Position numbers and translations under genes: made by a program. DNA of 64,000 nt from positions 24,039,168 to 24,103,167 of the forward strand of contig NC_092569.1 of the NCBI RefSeq assembly GCF_037975245.1. The letters run 5' to 3'. Below are positions 36,613 to 48,414 of the stretch, piece by piece. The notes under the pieces are model-generated. The model saw nothing but the letters and a program-made list of their open reading frames with translations. It had not been told where the DNA came from and ran no database searches. Source of the DNA: Apostichopus japonicus. Lineage: Eukaryota > Echinodermata > Holothuroidea > Aspidochirotida > Stichopodidae. Positions within the stretch are counted from its first letter, which is position 1, and each line of letters starts with the position of its first letter.

Positions 36613-37164
36613 TACACATTAATTTGAGCCTGATAGGCCAAGCGCCCACACGAGTCGGTCACTAAGCCTGGGTGGGGGTGGGGGATATAGCACAACAACG
36701 GTGTACCACAATAGCAAGTAATCCTTAAAACTTTGGATTTCTTTCTTTCCTTTTCTTTTCCAAAATTAAATATTTTCGAGTAATGGAGGGATTTGAGAGG
36801 CTCAGGAATAGAAGGCCTACCAGAAGAAACAAACGAGACCCTCCTCTTTCAAGTGGTATCGTTCGACATTGAGTAGCAAAGCTTAATTGTTTTTTTACCA
36901 AACATGACCATAAACAGTTTAACGATAATGAAATCCGTAAACATCCTAAATTTCGAGCAAAGCAGCTTAAAAATTGTTTTCTTCAAATTAAATAATTCGA
37001 GTAATGGTGGTATTTATAAGGCCTAAATAGTACCAGAAAAGAAAGAAGACACTTCGCGCCATACGGTGGCGCTATGCTTAGATAGTTTGCCTATACAAGC
37101 TTCGACCCTCACTTGGCAAATTCCTCGCTACGCGCCTGTTTAGATGGCGCTCTTCTTGTTAGCT

Positions 37165-37560
37165 CTACAGTTCTCTAATTCGAATTCTTGATATCTCTAA
37201 TTCAGTTTTGGATATTTCGAATTCTTGATATCTCTAATGCAATTCTTGATATCACTAATTCAATTCTTGATATCTCTTATTCAATTTTGGATATCTCTAA
37301 TTCGAAGTCTTGATATCTTGAATTCTATTTTGTGATATCTTAAATAATGTTTCCATTTTTGATATCTTTAATATATTTCTAGATATCTTAACATCAATTT
37401 GAGATATCCTAAATAAACTTAAAGATATCGAAAATGCAGTTTCTGATATTTCTAATTGAATTGGAGATATTTGAAATAATTCGAGATATCTTCAATTTAA
37501 TTAGAGATATCTGAAATTAATTGCAGATATCTCGAATTAAATTGAAGATATGTCTAATTA
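37165..37560. repeat. Inverted array of GATATC-centred units
   Basis: Fourteen exact GATATC sites plus four variants (GATATT, GATATG), spaced mostly 20-26 bp, from 37190 to about 37550. In the left half the unit reads AATTCTTGATATCTCTAATTC. In the right half it reads the other way (AATTNGAGATATCTGAAATTA). The whole is therefore a head-to-head degenerate tandem array that could fold back on itself. Flanking duplication not recognised. Confidence 0.85.
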
Positions 37561-38815
37561 TTGAATAAAATGTTCCATACGCACGTGAATCAATCAATCA
37601 GGTTACTAGATACGATTTTAGACGGTTACAGTTTTAAGTAGCCTATCCTGTATTGTTATTTACTTCCCTGACCAAGTCTGTACTGCCTGCACTGTCCAAG
37701 TCCACATGCACTGCCTGTCCGAGTATGCACTTTCCAAGTTCACATGTACTGCCCAAGGACTGAAAGATTCATTGACCAGCTACCAGTGCTAATAGAATAA
37801 TGCGTGATCTTGAACAAGTCTCAGTCATTAATTGAACAACTCTCATTCATTGTGTATTCTGATAACGGGGGAGGGGAGGGGGCGGGTGTGGAGGGAGAGT
37901 CAATGGTGGGGGTAGTCCCTGATTCGGTCCATTTGATGCCTTTATCTACGGAATATGTAAAATTGCTAAGGTTGTTGGTAACGTGACATTATACATGCGT
38001 GTTGAGGTTAGACTCTGATTAGGCTGCAAATGGTTTTGTATTTAAGGGTATGATCTTAGACACAAAATTAGTGGTGATATGTATGAAATTGATTGATATG
38101 ATATGTTTCGAAATTGATTCAAGACTATTTTCCATGCAAACGCATTACGTCAGTTTAATTTGTCAAAATTCGTTTCACACAATGCATGAAAGAAAACAGC
38201 AGGGCTGTGAGGTTGGGAAAAACGGTTTGGTTTTTGAGTTTATTTCACAATTTTCGTTTGCCAAGTGAATTGGTTGACTATCAGTTTCATATCTCATCAA
38301 TGAAATCAATAATTAAGATTGGAATTGTAACAATCAACGTTTTTTGTCTCTTCATTTTTTGGTCCTTTTTTTTTCTTCTTACGTTATCTATGTATATAGA
38401 CAAAGTTACTTGATATTTACAGTCGCAATATATACGGTACATTACCCAAAATTTGTACTGCAGGGTGTATAGAAAAGGTTTATTGATTGAATCATGCAGG
38501 CAGCCACTGCATAAGTTCGAGCCCAATAGCCTAACAGAATAATATCGTATTGTTCCATGACAACGTAGCGTATGCGCCTATAGAACAAAATTGAAATATT
38601 GTGTTTCCGAGGTTAAACGTGACGTGCGAAATGGTGAGCTTGGAAGAATACATGCCAGCAAGATTAGTACATGTCACCACTGGGGACTGTTTCTTAGACC
38701 GGTGTATTAATCTGTGAAACTCCGTGCGATATGTATGCCTAACACTATATATATGTAGGCTACATGTGTTTATATACCTGTACATTTGTTATCCATTTCA
38801 GTCGTAGTTTTAAAG
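37561..38815. promoter_or_regulatory. CYP upstream region
   Basis: Intergenic sequence before the P450 start codon. TGCACTG/CAAGT phrases recur at 37680-37755. A TATATAC sequence lies about 45 bp before the ATG, too close for a certain TATA box. A pyrimidine-AG (CATTTCAG at 38800) could be a 5'-UTR acceptor. No element can be assigned with confidence. Confidence 0.25.
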
Positions 38816-39170
38816 ATGGATCTAATCTCGACAAATGGAATAGTTTTCGTCGTTATTAGTTTTGCGACGTTCGTAAGTTATGTGATCTTCTTACGTCGAC
38901 GTCGTAGCCAATCGCTAAATCTTCCGCCGGGACCACCGGGTTGGCCGATCCTCGGTAACCTCGTAGAATTGATCCGTGCAGGAAAGGAAACCGAGGCGCT
39001 GTTCCAACGATGGGCGGAAACTTACGGGGAGATAATGTCGTTTCGCATCGGTGGAGATATCAGTATTGCTCTGACAAATATGGATTTAATCATGGAGATC
39101 ATGCATCACCCCTTTGCCCAAGGGCGGCCTCAGTCGGTAGTGTCAAAAAAAGTCTTCGGACCCGGTCATG
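38816..39170 (+). CDS. CYP exon 1 (residues 1-119)
   Basis: Encodes the membrane anchor, stop-transfer arginines, proline hinge and beta-1 region (FRIGGDISIAL). Ends CATG|GTGAGT, phase 1. The open frame also extends upstream to 38786, but the ATG at 38816 gives the normal P450 anchor and better start context. Confidence 0.93.
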
Positions 39171-41022
39171 GTGAGTTCATGTTTATACTTTCTAATTCCC
39201 CCCTCTCATAACCCGCCGACCCCCCCCCTCCCCCAACCCGTCTTCTTCCACCCGATCCCCGCCCTAGTCACTCCTCGGCCCTCTTATTCCTCTCACTGCC
39301 CCCTTCCCATATATAAAAACGTATTAATTCGATTACATATGAGGATTAATTCGAATACATATGGGGACTAATTCGAATATGTAAACGTATTAAATCCTGC
39401 TGTTGTCTAGATCAAGTACGTTTTGCCTGGGTGTGCATCAATAGAGACTAACTTTGTAATCTCTCATTGATTGCACTGGCGACGCTACAATGTGATAACT
39501 CTCGGAACTCGTTTGTGAAAGCTATAAGACATGCCAGTTATTGTCTGATTTAATACGCGTATATGTTCGAATTAATACGCGGAGATATTATGCGGTGTTT
39601 GTCCAATATGGTTTGTCATGTACGTCCGTTTTAACCAATGACCTCCATTTCCCCTAGGAATTGCTACCAGTAGCGGAAACCAATGGAAACAACTGCGGAA
39701 GTTCGTTTTGGATTTATTTCGAAAATTTGGTGTTGGAAAATCAACTTTTGAGAGAATTGTCACCAGAGAGGCTGATGCTTTGGTCAAAGAGTTCAAAAGA
39801 CAAAATGGCCGCGCCATGAAGCCAGATATGATTTTCAGCATGGCTACTTGCAACATAATTTGTGGTGTTATATTCGACCAGCAATTGTCGTACAATGATC
39901 CAAAGCTATTGAAAACTCTTGAGTCGATTTTGGAATTTTTCCAACAAGGTGGTCCCGGTGGGGCATATTTTTCATCGAAACTGATAGTTAATCTTCCGTT
40001 TGGGCCAGGCCAAAAAATCAGAAACACTTTAAAAGAACTGAGTGTTGATTGGTCAAAACAAATCGACCAACATGCAAAGGCAATCCAAGATCTGGAACCA
40101 ATAGACGGAAAGGATTTCACGGAGGCTTTCCTTTTACAAGAAGCAGTCGCTGGTAGTGATAGGTCCGTATTCAACCGTGTTAGTCTTTTATGGAACCTCA
40201 AAGATTTATACCTCGGTGGAACGGAGACGGTCTCATCGATGATGCAGTGGGCTTTCCTCCTGCTCATGACCCACCCAGAGGTTCAAGGTAGATGCCAAGA
40301 GGAAATGGATGAGGTTGTTGGGCGGGATAAAGACCCTTCTATGGCGGACAGGAGTCAGTTACCTTACGTCAGGGCCACAATGGAAGAGATTGCTCGGATT
40401 GGTTCGGTGACACCGTTGGGAGGTCCACATGTGGCGGAGGAAGACATAAAATTCGGCGAGTATGACATCCCCAAAGGTTCGCTGATCTTCGCCAACTTTC
40501 ACTTTCTGCATCATCACCCAAAGCTGTGGGATGACCCTATGAAATTTAACCCGGAGAGATTCCTGGATGAAAACGGATTGTTTTGTAAGAAACAAGCCAA
40601 CATCGTATTTGGTGTCGGTAAGTGGGTGACCAAAATCTGATTCTTTTAATGCAAATATTCACGACCCGACTCAACTCGACCGTCGTTTGGGGGGAGGAGG
40701 GGAGGAGAGGGGGGTATCCTGGATAGTCGGGTAGTTCGCGCGTGCTTAAGACTACGACTGAGCAAGACTGAATATCGTGTCGGTTTCTGTTGGGACTATA
40801 ACTTTGCATGTGACGTAAACGAGCACCAGTCGTTAACATAAAACCACACTTTGTGTCCGCTAATCAATGGTTCTCGTGTTGCGGGATGGTTCTTAGCCTA
40901 ATGCTTCTCGATCTTCACGACTTTCGTAAAACTAGTTCAAGACGGTCGAGTAATGTGCTGGCGCACACTACCCGACTGCCCGCAACCGGACGTAACTGAA
41001 CCGTCGTAACGTCGAAAATCGT

Positions 41023-41064
<42 letters not shown>

Positions 41065-41582
41065 TTGGTTGGTTGGCGTCTATCTTGGCGCAGAGTGCTC
41101 TATGTCCAGTGGGCAGAGCGGAATATATGTTGATACTAGTTGAGACTAGTGGAACACTAGTAGTTGTAACTCGGAGTTTCACGCGTTATAGCGATCGTCA
41201 GACAACTGACGATCGCTATAACGCGTGAAACTCCGAGTTACAACTACTAGTGTTCCACTAGTCTCTACTAGTATCAACATATATATATATATATAAATAT
41301 TCATACACCAAAATAAAATACTACAACGCTGTATCCGTTTTCTTTGGAAGCTTTTGACATATTTTTTTGATCTATACTTGGTTTAAATTCGCAGGTAAAC
41401 GTTCCTGTCCTGGACAAGAATTGGCGCGTATGGAATTTTACCTGTTCATGTCACGCACTCTCCATCGGATGAGCTTAAAGGTACCGGACGGTGCAATTCC
41501 ACCAAGTATAAGTAAAGCGCAGACCGGATTCAACCGAATACCGTTAGAGTACCAGGTTTGCTTGGTTGAAAGAGACGATTAG
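38816..41582 (+). CDS. Cytochrome P450, CYP2-like, complete in three exons (500 aa)
   Basis: Microsomal monooxygenase inserting one oxygen atom into small lipophilic substrates with electrons from P450 reductase. Exons 38816-39170, 39658-40617 and 41395-41582 join in frame (both introns phase 1, GT-AG) to 500 codons plus TAG. The start ATG has A at -3 and G at +4. Motifs: N-terminal anchor (residues 9-25) followed by RRRR; proline hinge LPPGPPGWPILGN (36-48); C-helix WKQLR (128-132); I-helix GGTET (305-309, then V where T/S is usual); ExxR as EIAR (362-365); PERF (417-420); heme loop FGVGKRSCPG (436-445) with Cys443. This places it in the CYP2 clan; the subfamily and substrate cannot be told. 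Neither frame nor motifs are damaged, so it should be functional. Confidence 0.95.
39171..39657 (+). other. CYP intron 1 with TTAATTCGAATACATATG repeats
   Basis: 487-bp intron. TTAATTCG.ATACATATG occurs three times at about 39325-39380, with related ATTAATACGCG near 39550 and 39570. The C-rich start (39198-39300) is low complexity. Confidence 0.7.
39658..40617 (+). CDS. CYP exon 2 (residues 119-439)
   Basis: 960 nt from TCCCCTAG to GTCG|GTAAGT. Carries the C-helix through the meander: WKQLR, GGTET, EIAR, PLGGPHVAEEDIKFGEYDIP and NPERF. One very long exon here, where vertebrate CYP2 genes have several, suggests intron loss or a lineage-specific structure. Confidence 0.95.
41023..41060 (+). 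repeat. (TA)n microsatellite
   Basis: About 19 TA units in CYP intron 2, with further TATATA at 41278-41296 past the adjacent hairpin. Confidence 0.95.
41123..41285. mobile_element. Near-perfect hairpin, 79-bp arms and 4-base loop, in CYP intron 2
   Basis: The left arm 41123-41201 (ATATATGTTGATACTAGT... to ...AGCGATCGTCAG) and right arm 41206-41284 are reverse complements with one mismatch seen, separated by ACAA. Arms this clean imply recent origin. Its AT ends sit next to a (TA)n run, so insertion into TA or a palindromic amplification both fit. Confidence 0.92.
41395..41582 (+). CDS. CYP exon 3 (residues 439-500)
   Basis: From TTCGCAG to the TAG at 41580-41582. Completes the heme loop: the codon of Gly439 is split by the intron, so KRSCPGQELA with the heme-ligand Cys443 begins here. 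The C-terminus reads EYQVCLVERDD. An intron at this position also occurs in vertebrate CYP2 genes, as I recall. An ATTAAA at 42049 is a possible poly(A) signal. Confidence 0.95.
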
Positions 41583-42601
41583 TAAAGCCATCTACTCCCG
41601 GTTTGGTTTATCGTACAGACAGCAGTCTAAAATCGGAACATTAGCTTGATATTCTTGTCAGCTACCATGCAAATTTTAGGGTAACGCTGAGTTACGATTG
41701 TTTCCCTGAGATTTAACCCATCAATGTGGTGGTGGGTGTATTGTTAATTCCCGTCAGTGCAGTCGAGAATCCCTAATCGAAAGGTTTGCAAAGGAAAGTA
41801 GACGAGCGCCCTCTAAAAGTAACGTCGTCAAAATATATTGTCAACGTTTTGGCCAAGATTATGTCGCTTGGTCGCCAACCTCCCACCAACCTCCCAGCCC
41901 ACCCCACCCCCCCGCCCCCTTGTACTTATAGTATATTTTATTGGAACGTATATGACTGTCTGTTTGTTTCTTGGTTTTTAGGTCCTGTGTTATCTGACGA
42001 CAGAAGTGTGAATGATCAAACCATGACAATTATTGAGCAAAAACTGTCATTAAATATGATGTTGTAACTTAATAATCATTTCCACATTGATGTCACCAAG
42101 AAGTCAAATGCAAGTATAGGCCAATACATTGGTAGCATCCTACCATTCATTCTATACATGTATACTCCAATGAACCATGCATTATATCAGGTAAGAAAAA
42201 CAAATGAGTCGAAAACAGTTGCAATGTGGTATTTAGATTAAAACCACAATTGAAAGACATATACTATTTTGATGTGATTTATAAGAAAAGGAAACGTGGC
42301 CTATTCAGTATTAACAAGTTCCTTCAAACCATTTTTTTTATTATAAAGGTGACTTATTAAGATGCGGTATTCCTGTAGCAATCGGGGATATCAATTATCA
42401 AAATCGCATTGTATGGCACTTGCAGAATATCTCAAGTATTTTGAAGTTTGAAAGAAAGACGTCACCCTTTATGGAAATGGGTAAATCTTACTCGCATATA
42501 CCACATTACAGACGAGAAGAGCTCGATTTCAAACCGTTATACGTGAAGGCAGAGCTCGACTTAACCGACAGCAGGCGCGTAGCCAAGGGGGGGGGGGGGG
42601 G

Positions 42602-43610
42602 CGAATTTGACCGCGTAAATGTTTGACCTGGAAATTCTCGTATGTTTTTGTACTATCCATATGAAGAGTGTTCTGTTTTGCATACATACTTTACTTATTT
42701 GTCTGCGTCTTCGTATTTTTCCATCTGTATATTGAGAGGTGTTGAATGAACCGACAGTCTATATACCGAGCATGCTCATTAACCTGTCTGTATTCTGTGC
42801 GTGCTTTTGTCCCTTCTGTTACTGTTACTTGTCATTTAGCCTTTGAAGAAGATCCTGCTAGGATCGAAACGTCAGGCCAACTTACTTTTACACAAACTCT
42901 CTAACTCATGTGATGTCATTCTGCGCATGTTCAGTAACAAACCTGGAACAATTTAGTTATTGAGATAAAGATATACCATTTGATATATATCCAGCATGGT
43001 CCTATTGACGAACACGAATCTGTAAATAGCATTCTTTCCTATTGGATATACAATATTGGATATACAAAGTTAAATATTTTGGCGAGTAGTTTCCTGATCT
43101 GAAAATCCATTCCCGTCTGGATTTGTCATTAACTAGTTGAATTGTGGTAATTCTAGTTTTTTTTCTCGTACAATGCCGGAGGGACAGGGGATGCAGTCTG
43201 CAAAGTACACAGTGTGAGTCACTATAAACAGTTATAACTAGTAAGTGCGCCCAAGACTGTATCAATTGGTAAAATCGGCAAAATAGGCAAAATAAGGAAT
43301 AAAATGTTGGTTGATCAATTCTATATACAGGCGGCATTGCTCTCTACTACGTGATGACATCACGGGATAATGCAAGGAATTACCCCATTGATTGGTATAC
43401 GGGATGTGTTTGTTTTCATAGCACGGAAGGGCCTCTTAACTGGGATAGTATAGGCCGTCGGTTCATTCAACACCTCTCAATATACAGATGGAAAAATACG
43501 GAGACGAAGACAAATAAGTAAAGTATGTATGCAAAATATAACTCTCTTCATATGGATGTTACAAAAACATACGAGAATTTCAAGGTCAAACGTTTACGAG
43601 GTCAAATAGG
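42602..43610. repeat. Inverted repeat with arms of about 155-165 bp
   Basis: The left arm (about 42602-42766, GACCGCGTAAATGTTTGACC ... GGTGTTGAATGAACCGACAG) is inverted at about 43452-43610 (CGTCGGTTCATTCAACACC ... GGTCAAACGTTTACGAGGTC), with few mismatches. The 690 bp between hold a Penelope-like repeat (42771-42900) and unique sequence. Confidence 0.85.
42771..42900 (+). repeat. Dispersed repeat with hammerhead-like motif, copy 2
   Basis: Same family as 11415-11560. The fold at 42839-42877: helix I GCCT/AGGC, core TTGAAGA (T where the hammerhead has C3), an extra A, helix II GATCCT/AGGATC with loop GCT, then GAAACGTC. Its position between the arms of an inverted repeat suggests it was carried by, or inserted in, that element. 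Confidence 0.65.
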
Positions 43611-44794
43611 AAATAGAACGATACTGACAGCTAGAAAGATCCATTAGTGTTACGTGAATTACGTGTTGCCTCTATCAAACTGATAGTGTAGAGAATTCTA
43701 CGAAAGGAATGCTATTCGATTAGTTACAAATTCTCAGCCTGCACAGTTTACCACACTCACACAAACCTGCTCTGTTTCAGTCTAAACATTTTATTGATCT
43801 ATTTTCTGTCTAACTTTTTTGAAGTTCCTCTTCTTTTTGAAGTCTCTTTCTAGTCTATACTACGGTATGTCTGCAGACTCTTACCTCACAAGTTTCATAA
43901 TCATCATCACATACATTTTGTAATGCGGTAGATATTGCAACATGAGTGTGACATTGGGGAGAGGGATTGCAGAATGTGGGGAATGTAAGGTGTGTCTTCC
44001 AGCCTAAATTTTCTTTGGACGTGGCAAATTTAATTTGAGAGGGTGAGAGACCAAACACTTTTTGTGTTTTTTTTGGGGGGGGGGGTAGGCTTGTGTCGTG
44101 TCTGCCCCATCACCAAATGGGGGGGGGGTGGGGGGATTGGCGACGCCCCTGCATAGACCTATTGCATTTGAAGGGAATCACGATACAGAACCAGACATTA
44201 AAGACCGTCATGATCAAACAGTATAACAGTCCCAGTGTAAGGCAACATGATGAGAGTGTATATGGAGTACAACGTTTGGTTTTTCGATGACCAGACTCCA
44301 TCTTGGGTTACTTTACATAAGTATATGTGAAAAACGTCCTGTTTTAACTACTACCCATTGGACTATTGTCAAGTGGGCGTTACCACATAGATCACACACT
44401 AATTAAAGTCGTGCAGTGCATGCTATAACCAATTGGGACAATGCATTATATCGGTTTACAATACTTCGATGTTTACGATTCGAAGAACTTGTATTGAATA
44501 TTTCAATTAAAAGCATAACATGAGAAGACAACGTAGAGTGGTAAAGAATTGTCCAACTGACTGGAATCATTCAATTGTATTATATTTCCAATATCTGTAC
44601 ATAGTAAAAGTCAATATTATTATTAGTGTTCACAGCTTCCTGTAGATAACTGTACATAAATGGGTTGTAGAAGTAGGACTTTTGATTAATATTTTATCGT
44701 TTATACTTCATATTTGTCACCTTTGCGGTGTAAACATTTTGTTTTCTTTCTTTTGTCATAAAGATAAATAACACCCAGACCTGCCGTACTAATA

Positions 44795-46935
44795 CAACAG
44801 CATTATTACGAGTACAAGTAGAATTCCCCTTGGTATGAGTACGAGTACAACAGCATGGGTATGAGTACAAGTAGAATTTCCCTTAGTGTGAGTACAAGTA
44901 CAACAGCATGGGTATGAGTACAAGTAGAATTCTCCTTGGTATGAGTACAAGTACAACAACATGGGTATGAGTGCAAGTAGAATTCCCCTTGGTATGAGTA
45001 CAAGTACAACAGGATGGGTATGAGTACAAGTAGAATTCCCCTTGGTATGAGTACAAGTACAACAGCATTATTACGAGTACAAGTAGAATTCCCCTTGGTA
45101 TGAGTACAAGTACAACAGCATTATTACGAGTACAAGTAGAATTCCCCTTGGTATGAGTACAAGTACAACAGCATGGGTATGAGTACAAGTAGAATTCCCC
45201 TTGGTATGAGTACAAGTACAACAGCATGGGTATGAGTACAAGTAGAATTCCCCTTGGTATGAGTACAAGTACAACAGCATGGGTATGAGTACAAGTAGAA
45301 TTCCCCTTGGTATGAGTACAAGTACAACAGCATGGGTATGAGTACAAGTAGAATTCCCCTTGGTATGAGTACAAGTACAACAGCATGGGTATGAGTACAA
45401 GTAGAATTCCCCTTGGTATGAGTACAAGTACAACAGCATGGGTATGAGTACAAGTAGAATTCCCCTAGGTATGAGTACAAGTAAAATAGCATGGGTATGA
45501 GTGCAAGTAGAATTCCCCTTGGTATGAGTACAAGTACAACAGCATGGGTATCAGTACAAGGAGAATTCCTCTCGGTATGAGTACAAGTACAACAGCATGG
45601 GTACGAGTACAAGTAGAATTCCCCTTGGTATGAGTACAAGTACAACAGCATGGGTATGAGTACAAGTAGAATTTCCCTTAGTGTGAGTACAAGTACAACA
45701 GCATGGGTATGAGTACAAGTAGAATTCCCCTTGGTATGAGTACAAGTACAACAGCATGGGTATGAGTACAAGTAGAATTCCCCTTGGTATGAGTACAAGT
45801 AAAATAGCATGGGTATGAGTGCAAGTAGAATTCCCCTTGGTATGAGTACAAGTACAACAGCATGGGTATGAGTACAAGTAGAATTCCCCTTGGTATGAGT
45901 ACAAGTACAACAGCATGGGTATGAGTACAAGTAGAATTCCCCTTGGTATGAGTACAAGTAAAATAGCATGGGTATGAGTGCAAGTAGAATTCCCCTTGGT
46001 ATGAGTACAAGTACAACAGCATGGGTATGAGTACAAGTAGAATTTCCCTTAGTGTGAGTACAAGTACAACAGCATGGGTATGAGTACAAGTAGAATTCCC
46101 CTTGGTATGAGTACAAGTACAACAGCATGGGTACGAGTACAAGTAGAATTCCCCTTGGTATGAGTACAAGTACAACAGCATGGGTATGAGTACAAGTAGA
46201 ATTTCCCTTAGTGTGAGTACAAGTACAACAGCATGGGTATGAGTACAAGTAGAATTCCCCTTGGTATGAGTACAAGTACAACAGCATGGGTATGAGTACA
46301 AGTAGAATTCCCCTTGGTATGAGTACAAGTACAACAGCATGGGTATGAGTACAAGTAGAATTTCCCTTAGTGTGAGTACAAGTACAACAGCATGGGTATG
46401 AGTACAAGTAGAATTCCCCTTGGTATGAGTACAAGTACAACAGCATGGGTATGAGTGCAAGTAGAATTCTCCTTGGTATGAGTACAAGTACAACAGCATG
46501 GGTATGAGTGCAAGTAGTATTCTCCTTGGTATGAGTACAAGTACAACAGCATGGGTATGACTGAGTGCAAGTAGAATTCCCCTTGGTATGAGTACAAGTA
46601 CAACAGCATGGGTATGAGTGCAAGTAGTATTCTCCTTGGTATGAGTACAAGTACAACAGCATGGGTATGACTGAGTGCAAGTAGAATTCCCCTTGGTATG
46701 AGTACAAGTACAACAGCATGGGTATGAGTGCAAGTAGACTTCTCCTTGGTATGAGTACAACTACAACAGCATGGGTATGAGTGCAAGTAGAATTCCCCTT
46801 GGTATGAGTACAAGTACAACAGCATGGGTATGAGTGAAAGTAGAAATCCCCTTGGTATGAGTACAAGTACAACAGCATGGGTATGACTGAGTGCAAGTAG
46901 AATTCCACTTGGTGGGAGTACAATACAACAGAATG
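44795..46935. repeat. 53-bp minisatellite, about 40 copies
   Basis: The unit is GTATGAGTACAAGTACAACA, GCATGGGTATGAGTACAAGT, AGAATTCCCCTTG (given in three parts). Internal near-repeats GTATGAGTACAAGTA show that the unit is itself a duplication. Higher-order variants are visible (TTCCCTTAGTGTGAGT; AAAATAGCATGG; ATGACTGAGTGC). On the minus strand all three frames lack stops, because 53 is not divisible by 3 and each frame cycles through the others. The resulting 615- and 360-codon open frames are therefore spurious. Confidence 0.97.
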
Positions 46936-48406
46936 GTAGGGGGAGGGGGGGGGGTAAAGCCCACATATCATGTGATCATGTGACCCACGGCTGGGTAGGG
47001 AACTACGACTCTACTTTCAAGTAATTTAAAGCAAAATGTATCAAATGTGCAAAACCAACAATAAAAAGGAAAAGAGAATTAAGTATGACTTTTCAAAGGA
47101 TGTTATTCTTTTAAAGTGTTTACTTTTTTTACATTATTGTATGAGCTCATAAGAAACGCTTTCTACAGTAGAATATACAAAGTGTATTTAATATTCATAA
47201 ATGACAGTATTGATAATAAATATGGGTTCCACGTTACAGGTCAATGTGAACCAGATTGTATGAAAGATTTATTAAAAAATATCATTGTTTGTGACGAAAG
47301 TCACGTGAATGATTGTTTTACAGTACAATTTATTTAAAGAAAGATCTTAAATAGTTTATGAAATAAATTACACGTGTATGTACAAAATAAACTTAAACTT
47401 ACTTCATTGCACTTATTATGCAAATTTATTCAAATAAGGTCATAACCAGTGACGTCACTTTTCTTTAATTTTTTTCCAGTAGGAACAAAGCAGTTTCCTA
47501 TAATTAAACAATTCACGATAAATGGAATCAATTTTACCACCTGGATAGCTATATAAGAATAGAAAATCATCATTCTTGTATTGAAAATCAAAACTTACGT
47601 AAAATTAAGTAAATTTCGAATTCGTTTTGGAAGCATTTTCGTGGTGCAGGATCAGCCACGGGGATGTCAGAGCGTGCACTTTTTTTCTATTCTGACCGAG
47701 GACTTGAACAAAAGAATTTCAGGTCCTCGGTTGTGGTTTCTAGAGAATCACCACGTCCTCGGAAGAATTCTATTGTATGTAGCATTGTTAAGGTTAAGGT
47801 ACGTGGATTTGAACAATGGAAAATACAATGGGGTCCTCGGTCTGAATGTAATACAAACATGTGTGTGTGAGTGTGTGATAGTATTGTATTCAGGTAGAAA
47901 TATATAAACTTAAATAAACATAACAAGACAAGCAGTCATTATAACAAGTTAAAGGCACTATCTTGAAAATTAAAATCAAGCAGTAAATAAAAATGAAGAT
48001 AAACGCATCTATAGTTTTCTTCACCCTGTTCAGACACTAACCTCTCCATCTCTCATTTAATGGTCTGAGAGAAACAACACCTATCTCTATGTCTATGTTA
48101 ATACCCAATCTTCCCCTCTCTCCTCCCTCTCCTCCCCTCGCCCCTCGCCCCACCACCCCATCCCATATATAGTAGATTAAGGTTTCAATCAGCAGCGATT
48201 ACTAGAGGTGCATGTTAATCAAATCCACGCTTTATGAAGGTACAGGAACGAGGACGCACATGTGCAGTTGAAGGCTTTTATAAAACAAGAACTTTCATAG
48301 CGTTATACATTGTGCTGTATAAAGTTCATCCTTAGTTTATCAGATTTAAAAGAGTTAAATACACTACATAGAAATGTAAGGTGCATGTGGGTGGCCAATG
48401 GAAGGG
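46936..48406. other. Intergenic DNA
   Basis: Unique AT-rich sequence. GTCCTCGG recurs four times at 47723-47840. A CT-rich tract lies at 48107-48165. No exon-like segment. Confidence 0.5.
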
Positions 48407-48414
48407 GATCTTCC

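Larger units (their letters stand above)
42580..44153. mobile_element. hAT-like element with GCGTAGCCA / TGGCGACGC ends
   Basis: The left end GCAGGCGCGTAGCCAAGGGG (from 42573) and right end GGGGATTGGCGACGCCCCTG (to 44151) are imperfect inverted repeats followed by G-runs, as in the clear hAT element at 8685. No matching 8-bp duplication was found at the flanks, so either the ends have decayed or they belong to two insertions. Confidence 0.5.

Noticed and set aside
42573-44158. 8-bp target duplication for the 42.6-kb hAT-like element
   Set aside because: ACCGACAG on the left and CATAGACC on the right do not match, so a single clean insertion is not shown.
45124-46971. 615-codon minus-strand open frame with Tyr/Cys/Leu-rich repeats
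   Set aside because: It is the translation of the 53-bp minisatellite; all three frames are open and there are no splice, start-context or domain features.
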